From: JBDTMC01 sp039934475
GTDB lineage: Bacteria > Acidobacteriota > Terriglobia > Bryobacterales > Bryobacteraceae
NCBI GenBank assembly: GCA_039934475.1
Contig: JBDTMC010000504.1
Coordinates: 1 to 5,570 of the forward strand
DNA length: 5,570 nucleotides
Direction of reading: 5' to 3'
Below the pieces are notes generated by a model. It worked only from the letters and a program-made list of their open reading frames with translations. It was not told the DNA's origin and made no database searches. Positions 1 through 5,493 of the stretch are shown here, one piece after another. Within the stretch, counting starts at the first letter, position 1. Each line of letters begins with the position of its first letter. Position numbers and translations under genes: made by a program.

Positions 1-55
1 AGTAGCTTACCGGGGTCGGAAAGTCGTGCCAGTCCCATTTTTCGAGCCTGACCAC
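1..55 (+). repeat. Partial copy of a 117-bp hairpin repeat, cut by the window edge
   Basis: These 55 bases are identical, base for base, to positions 118-172, so this is the right-hand part of the repeat unit described at 56-172. It joins that unit head to tail with no spacer, giving a tandem period of 117 bp. The left part of this copy lies outside the window, and more copies may continue there. No reading frame is supported here. Confidence 0.9.
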
Positions 56-172
56 GCCGTGTGCCGGAAAAATTAGGACAGGCACGAGTTTCCTCCCTTG
101 AGAAGTTCTGTATTTTCAGTAGCTTACCGGGGTCGGAAAGTCGTGCCAGTCCCATTTTTCGAGCCTGACCAC
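56..172 (+). repeat. Complete 117-bp repeat unit forming a long imperfect hairpin
   Basis: This is the only full copy in the window. Its core is a long imperfect palindrome. The left arm is about 68-93 and the right arm about 135-159. Between them they share AAAAAT, GGAC, GGCACGA and TTTCC blocks in inverted order, broken by three mismatches and one bulged base. The stem continues inward less regularly to a loop closed by CTG (108-110) and CAG (117-119). The segment is non-coding. A/T tracts at both outer ends of the stem make it look like a bidirectional terminator or a miniature, REP- or MITE-like element. No transposase is visible, so its mobility is inference. It ends 11 bp from the cydB stop codon. 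Confidence 0.85.
68..159 (-). terminator. Possible factor-independent terminator of cydAB formed by the repeat hairpin
   Basis: Read on the minus strand, the right arm of the repeat hairpin begins 24 bases after the cydB stop codon. The stem closes at 68-93 and its descending arm ends in a run of five T (72 down to 68). That is the right position and form for an intrinsic terminator of the cydAB transcript, though the loop is long and the stem imperfect. The plus strand has a matching T run at 155-159, so it could work in both directions. No other terminator is visible between cydB and the window edge. Confidence 0.4.
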
Positions 173-183
173 TTGGGCCACGC

Positions 184-1224
184 CTAATGCCCGTTCTCCC
201 CAACGCTCACCTTACCAGCAAAAGTCCGGTATACATACACATGATACGCTGCCACCAGTAACATCCCCGGAATCCACCACCACAATCCAACGCGAAGGCC
301 ATAGTCCGCGGCTGCCGCGTTATAGACGGTGAGGCCCAATGCGGGATTTGTATTCGAAGGCAGGACATAGGGAAATACGCCGAACGCCGCGCTGGTAAGC
401 ATTCCGATTAGGAACGCGCAAGACGATAGGAACGCTGCCATCTCCTGGCGCCGCGCCAGGAACCAAGCGATTGCACCGGCACTGCCCAGCGCCAGGGCGG
501 GGAAGACAAAGCCCCACGGCTGGGCGCTGAAACTGCGAAGGATCTGGGGCTGGATTTGAAACGTCACCACCGTAGTAACTACCATCAAGCCCCCGACTAC
601 ACCCAGCGCGATGCGCGCCATAACCTGACAGCGCCGTTGTAACTCGCCTTCCGTCTTCAGATTCACCCACAGCGCCCCGTGCAGTGACAGCGCGGCCAGC
701 GCAAACACGGCCACCACAATCGTGTACCAATCCAGAACCCCTGTCTCCGGGCCAGTGCGGAAATTGGTCCACAGCGGCAGAAAGAACTCGCCTCCCTCAT
801 CGAAAGGCACACCCCGCACGACGTTGCCCAAGGCGGCGCCAAAGAAGATCGCGAGCAACGCGCTTGCCCCGCCAAACGTAATGTCCCATAGCGGCGTCCA
901 CGTGGGGCTGTCCAGATGGTTGCGAAACTCAATCGCGCAGCCGCGCAAAATCAGCAGCCACAGCACCATCATCAAGGGCAAATAGAAGCCGCTGAAACTC
1001 GCCGCATAGAGGCTGGGAAACGCAAAGTACAACACGCCGCCCCCGGCCAGCAGCCATACCTCGTTCCCATCCCAAACCGGCCCTATCGTCTTCAGCACCG
1101 TTCGCTTCTCTTCGTCCGTACGCGCAATGAGGAGCGATACGATGCCGGCGCCCAAGTCAAAGCCATCGAGCACCACGTACATGGCGATCATCACGGCGAC
1201 AATGCAGAACCAAAGCACCGGCAT
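184..1224 (-). CDS. cydB: Cytochrome bd quinol oxidase subunit II (CydB)
   Basis: CydB is the second large integral membrane subunit of cytochrome bd, which oxidises quinol and reduces oxygen to water in the cytoplasmic membrane. The 346-residue product is in the usual range for the family (E. coli CydB is 379). It shows the family signatures: DGFDLGAG at 20-27 in the first membrane helix, GPVWDGNEVWLL at 48-59, the conserved Arg94 with EFR at 99-101, and SLHGA at 180-184. Hydrophobic helices span the protein, as expected for a subunit with about eight or nine transmembrane segments. The ATG at 1222-1224 lies 3 bp after the cydA stop, and the GGGGAGGG at the end of cydA serves as its Shine-Dalgarno sequence. 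Translation is therefore probably coupled to cydA. The ORF is intact and ends with TAG. No small CydX-type gene follows; the hairpin repeat begins almost at once. Confidence 0.97.
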   Translation of the reverse strand: MPVLWFCIVAVMIAMYVVLDGFDLGAGIVSLLIARTDEEKRTVLKTIGPVWDGNEVWLLAGGGVLYFAFPSLYAASFSGFYLPLMMVLWLLILRGCAIEFRNHLDSPTWTPLWDITFGGASALLAIFFGAALGNVVRGVPFDEGGEFFLPLWTNFRTGPETGVLDWYTIVVAVFALAALSLHGALWVNLKTEGELQRRCQVMARIALGVVGGLMVVTTVVTFQIQPQILRSFSAQPWGFVFPALALGSAGAIAWFLARRQEMAAFLSSCAFLIGMLTSAAFGVFPYVLPSNTNPALGLTVYNAAAADYGLRVGLWWWIPGMLLVAAYHVYVYRTFAGKVSVGENGH

Positions 1225-1227
1225 TGC

Positions 1228-2565
1228 TTACGCCCTCCCCGCGGCGATTTCTGTAGGCCCGTGGTTGACCTCTCGTTGGATGAGGAACAGAAACAGAATG
1301 CCAAGTACGGTGTACATCCCCATAAATCCCATCAGCGTGAAGATCGCGTTGCCGGCTGAGACATTGGCGGACGCGCCCTCGCTGGTTCGCATGACGCCAT
1401 AAATCAGCCACGGTTGGCGGCCCAGTTCCGCTGTCATCCATCCCGCGGTATTCGCGATATAGGGGAAGGGAAACATGAGCATGAGAATCCACAGCAGCGG
1501 CTTCATTGTGTACAGCCTTCGCCGCCACAACAGCAGGGTGGCAATGCCCATCACTCCGATAAACACCGTACCCAGCCCGACCATGATATGAAAGCTATAG
1601 AACAGCAACGGTATGTTATCCGGCCAATCCTCGCGTGGATGCTGATCCAGGCCCTTCACCTCCGCGTCCCATCGCTTGTAAGTCAGCAGGCTTAAGACGC
1701 CTGGGATTGTGATCGGGTTGTCGATTCGGCGTTTCTCCACATCCGGTTGCCCCAGAATCGCCATTGGAGCCGCTGATGAGGTTTCAAACAGTCCTTCCAT
1801 CGCGGCCAGCGTCACCGGCTGTTTTTGCGCTATCATCCTGCCCTGGCCGTCCCCGGTGGGAAACGCCATGAGCACTGCCGCGACGAATCCACACACCACA
1901 CCCAGGCGCACAAACGTCCGCCCGTATTCGGTATGCTTGCCGTTCAACAGGTAGTAGGCGCCCAGCGACGCCATGACGAACGACGCCGTCACCACCGCGC
2001 CGGTCATGTTGTGCAGGTACTGCCAGAATGTCCACGGATTGAACAGTAGGGCTGAGAAACTCTCCAGGACGATCTCGCCCTTCGGCCCGCGCGAATAGCC
2101 CACTGGATTCTGCATCCAAGCGTCGGTAGCGATGATGAAGAAGCCCGATAACCACGATCCGGCAAACACCGCGAATGCCGCAAACCAGTGCCCCACTTTG
2201 CCTAGCCGCTTCTCGCCGTAGAGGAACAATCCGAGGAAGCTCGACTCCAGAAAGAACGAGTACACGCCTTCCATCGCCAGTGTGTGTCCGATCACGCTGC
2301 CGGCCGCCTTCGAAAACCGCGCCCAGTTCGTACCAAACTGAAACTCCATCGGAATTCCAGTCACAACTCCCACGGCAAAATTAATCGCGAAGATTTTCGC
2401 CCAGAATCGGGCTGACTCGTTGTAGTGTTCCTTCCCGGTCCCGAGCGCCATCGTCTTCAGAATCACGATGAGCAATGCCAGGCCCATCGTCAGTTGCGGA
2501 AAGAGGTAGTGGAACGTAACGGTAAAAGCAAAGTGCAGTCGGTGCAAGGCCAGTGCTGAGTCCAT
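1228..2565 (-). CDS. cydA: Cytochrome bd quinol oxidase subunit I (CydA), short Q-loop type
   Basis: CydA carries the three hemes and the quinol site of cytochrome bd. The expected ligands are all present: His19 (E. coli His19), His185 in YLHNM (E. coli His186) and Met328 in SFHIMVG (E. coli Met393) for heme b558, and Glu380 in GWMTAELGRQPW (E. coli Glu445). Glu99 and Glu107 of the proton and heme region are also conserved. The protein has 445 residues against 522 in E. coli. The spacing from Glu257 to the b558 methionine region is about 65 residues shorter, which marks the short Q-loop class. In the quinol loop, Glu257 is kept but the position of E. coli Lys252 is Thr252. The start MDSALALHRLHFAF matches the normal CydA N-terminus, and AAGGGG lies 3 bases before the ATG. 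It is the first gene of a cydAB operon. No cydCD assembly genes are in the window. Confidence 0.98.
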   Translation of the reverse strand: MDSALALHRLHFAFTVTFHYLFPQLTMGLALLIVILKTMALGTGKEHYNESARFWAKIFAINFAVGVVTGIPMEFQFGTNWARFSKAAGSVIGHTLAMEGVYSFFLESSFLGLFLYGEKRLGKVGHWFAAFAVFAGSWLSGFFIIATDAWMQNPVGYSRGPKGEIVLESFSALLFNPWTFWQYLHNMTGAVVTASFVMASLGAYYLLNGKHTEYGRTFVRLGVVCGFVAAVLMAFPTGDGQGRMIAQKQPVTLAAMEGLFETSSAAPMAILGQPDVEKRRIDNPITIPGVLSLLTYKRWDAEVKGLDQHPREDWPDNIPLLFYSFHIMVGLGTVFIGVMGIATLLLWRRRLYTMKPLLWILMLMFPFPYIANTAGWMTAELGRQPWLIYGVMRTSEGASANVSAGNAIFTLMGFMGMYTVLGILFLFLIQREVNHGPTEIAAGRA

Positions 2566-2700
2566 GCTCCCCTTAGCGTCTCACAAAGACTACAATCGCA
2601 ACAGGTAATTCCAATAGTTCAGCGCTACACGGTACCGGCGAGTTCGGTGCCGGCCGCCAATAGCTGACGAGTGTAGCCACAGACTGGCACAATAAAGGTA
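2566..2700. promoter_or_regulatory. Divergent intergenic region between cydA and the MFS gene, with nested inverted repeats
   Basis: These 135 bp must hold the promoters for both divergent genes. A 7-bp perfect inverted repeat, GCTACAC (2624-2630) and GTGTAGC (2671-2677), encloses a second near-perfect pair, CGGTACCGG (2630-2638) and CGGTGCCGG (2645-2653). CCAATAG also occurs twice in direct orientation, at 2611 and 2658. The arrangement could be an operator or an RNA hairpin. I found no convincing FNR-type TTGAT-N4-ATCAA site and no good sigma-70 promoter. CACAAT at 2688-2693 is a weak -10 candidate for the plus-strand gene. Function is inference. Confidence 0.4.
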
Positions 2701-4008
2701 GTGACGAACTGGGCATTCGCCATCCGTGCGCTGCGCTCGCGAAATTACCGGCTCTTCTTTGGCGGCCAATCCATTTCACTCATCGGGACTTGGATGACGC
2801 GCCTCGCCACGGCGTGGCTGGTTTACCGCCTCACCGGCTCTGAGGTTCTGCTCGGCGTTATCGGTTTCGCCAGCCAGATTCCTGCCTTTGTCCTCGGCCC
2901 CATCGCGGGCGTCTGGGTGGACCGCTGGGATCGCCATCGAACGCTCATCGTGACGCAGGTGCTCTCCATGCTTCAGTCGTTCGCCCTGGCAGCACTGGCG
3001 CTATCCAATGTGATCACGGTCAACGAACTCATCGCCCTCGCCCTGTTCCAAGGTGTGATCAATGCTTTCGACATGCCCGTTCGGCAGTCGTTCGTCATTC
3101 GTATGGTGGAAAACCGAGACGACCTCGGCAACGCCATCGCGCTGAACTCCTCAATGGTGAATGGTGCGCGCCTGATCGGGCCGGCCATTGCTGGAGCAAT
3201 GGTAGCCGCAACCAATGAAGGGTGGTGCTTCTTCATCGACGGAGTGAGTTACATTGCCGTCATCGCATCGCTGCTCGCCATGCGAGTTGCCGCCGGCAGT
3301 GGCGCAGCACCGCGGCGCCACGTGTTCCAGGAATTGGCCGAAGGCTGGAACTATATAACGGGCTCGCTAGCCATCCGCAGCATCCTGGTGATGGTGGGGC
3401 TTATCAGCCTCGCGGGCATGCCCTACAGTGTCCTCATGCCGGTGGTCGTTTCCGATGTGCTCCATGGAGGGCCGCACACGCTAGGGTGGTTGATGGCCGC
3501 CACCGGAGCCGGCGCTTTTGCCGGAGCCGTGTCCCTCGCCCTGCGCCGATCCGTTCTAGGTTTGGGCCGCCTGATCGCGCTCTCCGCTGGTGTATTCGGC
3601 CTGGCGCTTATCGCCTTCGCGTGGTCGCGCAGTCTGTGGGTTTCGCTCGCCGTGTTGCCTCTGGTCGGCTTTGGCATGATGCGGCAAATGGCCGCCAGCA
3701 ATACAATCCTGCAAACCATTGTTAGCGACGAAAAACGCGGCCGTGTCATGGCCTTCTATTCCATGGCGTTTTTAGGAATGGCGCCCTTTGGCAGCCTCAT
3801 CGCAGGCTATATCTCGGCGCGCATTGGAGCCCCGCGGACCATCGCGCTCAGCGGGGTCGTCTGCATTGCCGGCGCAGCTTGGTTCGCTCTGCGGTTGCCC
3901 GCTCTGCGAGACGTAATTCGACCCATCTACCGCGACTTAGGAATTCTCCCCGAAATGACGCAGGGCGTCGGAGAAGCCACTGCTCTCCAGACGCCCCATG
4001 CGCAGTAG
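2701..4008 (+). CDS. MFS transporter of the MFS_3 / EntS-like exporter family
   Basis: This 435-residue protein is an inner-membrane major facilitator carrier with the layout of the EntS/MFS_3 group. Its members export siderophores, macrolides or other small molecules using the proton gradient. The N-terminus (ALRSRNYRLFFGGQSISLIG, 10-29) is typical of the group. A motif A-like loop, GVWVDRWDRHR (70-80), lies between helices 2 and 3. The segment NAFDMPVRQSFV (121-132), followed by NAIALNSSMVNGARLIGPAIAG (144-165), is a hallmark of the family. The second half contains DEKRGRVMAFYSMAF (343-357), the counterpart loop. About twelve hydrophobic helices can be traced. The start is GTG at 2701. The frame is open only back to 2677 with no other usable start, and the AAAGG before it is just 2 bases away, so initiation may be weak or nearly leaderless. 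The substrate cannot be told from the sequence. It is divergent from cydA and convergent with the next gene. Confidence 0.93.
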   Translation: MTNWAFAIRALRSRNYRLFFGGQSISLIGTWMTRLATAWLVYRLTGSEVLLGVIGFASQIPAFVLGPIAGVWVDRWDRHRTLIVTQVLSMLQSFALAALALSNVITVNELIALALFQGVINAFDMPVRQSFVIRMVENRDDLGNAIALNSSMVNGARLIGPAIAGAMVAATNEGWCFFIDGVSYIAVIASLLAMRVAAGSGAAPRRHVFQELAEGWNYITGSLAIRSILVMVGLISLAGMPYSVLMPVVVSDVLHGGPHTLGWLMAATGAGAFAGAVSLALRRSVLGLGRLIALSAGVFGLALIAFAWSRSLWVSLAVLPLVGFGMMRQMAASNTILQTIVSDEKRGRVMAFYSMAFLGMAPFGSLIAGYISARIGAPRTIALSGVVCIAGAAWFALRLPALRDVIRPIYRDLGILPEMTQGVGEATALQTPHAQ

Positions 4009-4028
4009 CGTTCGGCTGGCGGCCGCGC

Positions 4029-4397
4029 TTAGGCCCGCCGGAAACTTCGGCCGATCAGGAATGCAACCACCCCGACGGCGACCAACGATGGCACCGGATT
4101 CCTCCGCAAAATGGCTCCGGCGTCCATGACTATGCGTTTTGTGTTGTTCTTCTTCAGGTAGCCGGACGCCTCCTCCATCTTCTCGGCTGCCGAATGCGCC
4201 ATCTGGGGGCCGTCGGGCAATTTTGAAGCCTTGTCGTGAAGGGTATTCGCTGCGCTGCGGAGAGCGCTGGCGGCCGCGATGCGGTTGTCTTCAATCCGGT
4301 TGCTTGCGGCCTGTCCGAACTCTTGGGTCTTCTCCCGTACCGAACTGGCGAGATCGACGGCCCGGTCCGTCAATTGGCTGATCCTGTTTTCTGGCAT
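4029..4397 (-). CDS. Small tail-anchored helical protein, YqjD/ElaB/DUF883-like
   Basis: This is a 122-residue protein of two parts. Residues 1-85 are charged, Ala-rich and probably long amphipathic helix, with no enzyme motif. Residues 99-117 (RNPVPSLVAVGVVAFLIGR) form a single hydrophobic segment flanked by arginines and ending in FRRA. This layout, a helical cytoplasmic arm followed by a C-terminal membrane anchor after an (R)NP motif, resembles the YqjD/ElaB/DUF883 proteins. In E. coli these bind ribosomes at the membrane in stationary phase. Overall similarity is only in architecture and the tail motif, so the ribosome role is inference. The ATG at 4395-4397 has GAGGAG 5 bases upstream, a good ribosome-binding site. 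It converges with the MFS gene, with 20 bp between the two stops, and has no obvious operon partner. Confidence 0.8.
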   Translation of the reverse strand: MPENRISQLTDRAVDLASSVREKTQEFGQAASNRIEDNRIAAASALRSAANTLHDKASKLPDGPQMAHSAAEKMEEASGYLKKNNTKRIVMDAGAILRRNPVPSLVAVGVVAFLIGRSFRRA

Positions 4398-4421
4398 GTG
4401 GTCTCCTCAGTTGCATGACAG

Positions 4422-4437
4422 AGCACGCACAATGCCA
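4422..4437 (-). promoter_or_regulatory. Weak sigma-54-like -24/-12 promoter candidate
   Basis: On the minus strand TGGCAT and GTGCT sit with the GG and GC dinucleotides exactly 10 bases apart, as in the sigma-54 consensus TGGCACG-N4-TTGCW. Nine of twelve consensus positions match. Transcription would start near 4411 and give a leader of about 14 bases that still includes the GAGGAG ribosome-binding site of the small gene ending at 4029. A single match of this quality can arise by chance, and no enhancer-binding site was identified. Confidence 0.22.
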
Positions 4438-4520
4438 TTTCCCCGGTATTCGAAACTTAAAGCGTTTACGAGGCGCACGCGGCCTTTAGGCGCGACTACG
4501 GTAACTCTTGCGCGCGTGGG

Positions 4521-4564
4521 CCGGGAAGGTTTTACCGCAACCTAACGGCGCCTCGCCTTCCCGG
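4521..4564. repeat. 9-bp perfect inverted repeat downstream of the secreted-protein gene
   Basis: CCGGGAAGG (4521-4529) and CCTTCCCGG (4556-4564) are perfect inverted copies separated by 26 bases, starting 19 bp past the stop codon of the secreted-protein gene. On the minus strand no T run follows the stem, so it is not a typical intrinsic terminator. It could still stabilise the 3' end of the transcript. The rest of the intergenic stretch 4398-4583 shows no gene. Confidence 0.4.
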
Positions 4565-4583
4565 TATCGCCTGTCCGCCCTGT

Positions 4584-5207
4584 TTAGTTAATCGCCCGGG
4601 CTTCCACCCGATCGATCTGAAAGTCTCCGCCTGCCGGGTCCTCGTTGTAGATGACAATGGTATCCACAGGCACAAGCCCATTGGTACAAATCCGCAACTC
4701 CTCCCACTCATTCGTCTTGGCATTCCAGGCATTCGGGCCGGTGACGCCGCCGTTTGCCTGCAGCACCACATGGCCGGTCTTGACCTTCACCCAAGCCGAG
4801 ACCATTACCGCGGTCATTCCCGCCGGCAGACTCTGGTACACGCCCGATTCATTGCCCCGGGCGACGATGCGGAGCATCTTAGTCAATCCACCGATTGGCA
4901 AGGTAGTCTGCACCAGGTACGTCGCCACTAACGTCCCGCTGTTGGAGCTGTGAATTGTCCAGTTTGCAGCAGCCGAGTTCACGCCGCAGTTCCCGTTGCC
5001 CATCTGCCAGAACGTGCTTGTCCCGCAGGGGCCGACGGTTTCGAAGTCGGGATTTACAGCCACGTTCGGTCCGGCTGGACTGTATGCAGGACAGCTCACC
5101 GCAGCCTGTCCCAAGAGAGTATTAGGCATCGCAATGGCTGTAAGGAACAGGCTCAGCATCCATCGTGAGCACTGGATTGGGCGACGAGGCACCCGGTAAA
5201 TCGACAT
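4584..5207 (-). CDS. Secreted protein with a single jelly-roll, carbohydrate-binding-type domain
   Basis: I do not recognise a named family member. The 207-residue product starts with a basic stretch (Arg5, Arg8, Arg9, Arg15) and a hydrophobic core at about 17-33, then LGQAA, a likely signal peptidase I site near 35-36. The mature part of about 170 residues opens with NPDFET (52-57), has a Trp at 83 and ends with FQIDRVEARAI (196-206). That resembles the N(P/G)xFE ... W ... IDDV pattern of CBM4/9/22 and related galactose-binding β-sandwich domains. There are no catalytic motifs. Four cysteines remain after cleavage (39, 61, 75, 174) and could form two disulfides. Export is strongly supported; sugar binding is inference. 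The start at 5207 is chosen because AAGGAG lies 6 bases upstream and the signal peptide begins here. The frame stays open to an ATG at 5291, but that would overlap the candidate promoter. Confidence 0.82.
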   Translation of the reverse strand: MSIYRVPRRPIQCSRWMLSLFLTAIAMPNTLLGQAAVSCPAYSPAGPNVAVNPDFETVGPCGTSTFWQMGNGNCGVNSAAANWTIHSSNSGTLVATYLVQTTLPIGGLTKMLRIVARGNESGVYQSLPAGMTAVMVSAWVKVKTGHVVLQANGGVTGPNAWNAKTNEWEELRICTNGLVPVDTIVIYNEDPAGGDFQIDRVEARAIN

Positions 5208-5213
5208 GGAGAT

Positions 5214-5219
5214 CTCCTT
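5214..5219 (-). promoter_or_regulatory. Strong Shine-Dalgarno site fixing the start of the secreted-protein gene
   Basis: On the minus strand AAGGAG lies 6 bases before the ATG at 5205-5207. It is the best ribosome-binding site in the window and decides this start over the upstream in-frame ATG at 5291. Confidence 0.85.
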
Positions 5220-5274
5220 GTTAGAAGCGGCGCGCCAGGCAAATACCCACCGCGTCAGATCATTCTGTGGAAGG

Positions 5275-5301
5275 AGTATACACGCAAACAAGGCAATTCA
5301 A
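5275..5301 (-). promoter_or_regulatory. Candidate sigma-70-type promoter for the secreted-protein gene
   Basis: On the minus strand TATACT (5280 to 5275) matches five of six bases of the -10 consensus. TTGAAT (5301 to 5296) lies 15 bases upstream as a possible -35 element, a short spacer. Transcription would start near 5268, giving a leader of about 60 bases. The position between an upstream terminator and a strong ribosome-binding site supports it. Confidence 0.42.
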
Positions 5302-5373
5302 TCCCGCAATCGGCGCCATCGCGTCTAGGAAACCGTCCTCTGCCAGTCCCGGTATCCCAAAGCCAGCTCCTGT

Positions 5374-5408
5374 AAAAAAGAAAAGGGGCAGGTCCGAAGA
5401 CCCGCCCC
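5374..5408 (-). terminator. Strong intrinsic terminator with a UUCG tetraloop, minus strand
   Basis: Read on the minus strand, GGGGCGGGTC (5408-5399), TTCG, GACCTGCCCC (5394-5385) form a 10-bp stem with one G-U pair, closed by the very stable C(UUCG)G tetraloop. It is followed by TTTTCTTTTTT (5384-5374). The plus strand has only A-rich sequence before the stem and no T run after it, so the signal acts on minus-strand transcripts arriving from the right. No gene ends between it and the window edge, so the transcript it serves must come from beyond 5570 or be non-coding. It also insulates the secreted-protein gene from readthrough. Confidence 0.85.
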
Positions 5409-5454
5409 TCGACTTCTGTCTCCTGCCTTCGCCCTTCATATCCCAAAGGGACAT

Positions 5455-5471
5455 CAAGAGCGAAGCTCTTG
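5455..5471. repeat. Short perfect hairpin, 7-bp stem with a 3-base loop
   Basis: CAAGAGC (5455-5461), GAA, GCTCTTG (5465-5471) form a perfect small hairpin. No T run follows on either strand, so it is not by itself a terminator. It lies between the strong terminator and the diverged repeat copy and may belong to a larger repeated block. The surrounding stretch 5208-5493 contains no reading frame I can support beyond the promoter and ribosome-binding site of the secreted-protein gene. Confidence 0.5.
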
Positions 5472-5493
5472 CCCTAGCAGCCCGTGGTGCAAC

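Noticed and set aside
1..172. CRISPR array
   Set aside because: The units abut directly without unique spacers, the period is 117 bp, and the repeat itself is a long hairpin. No cas gene is present.
916..1359. Plus-strand frame of 147 codons antisense to cydB and cydA
   Set aside because: It is a shadow of two strongly conserved genes and crosses their junction. The product is a rich mix of His, Arg and Pro with no family features.
1157..1528. Minus-strand alternative frames inside cydA and cydB
   Set aside because: They are out-of-frame shadows of intact, conserved coding sequence.
2566..2700. FNR/ArcA-type oxygen-responsive operator upstream of cydA
   Set aside because: Expected because many cyd operons have one, but no TTGAT-N4-ATCAA-like site could be found in the 135 bp.
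4009..4028. Bidirectional terminator between the convergent MFS and small genes
   Set aside because: The 20-bp gap and nearby bases are GC-rich with partial complementarity, but there is no clean stem and no T run on either strand.
5208..5291. N-terminal extension of the secreted protein to the ATG at 5291
   Set aside because: It would put 28 residues before the signal peptide, lacks a good ribosome-binding site and overlaps the -10 candidate, whereas 5207 has AAGGAG at ideal spacing.
5255..5457. Two short minus-strand frames over the terminator
   Set aside because: Both read through the terminator stem and T run and overlap each other. They look like chance frames in non-coding sequence.
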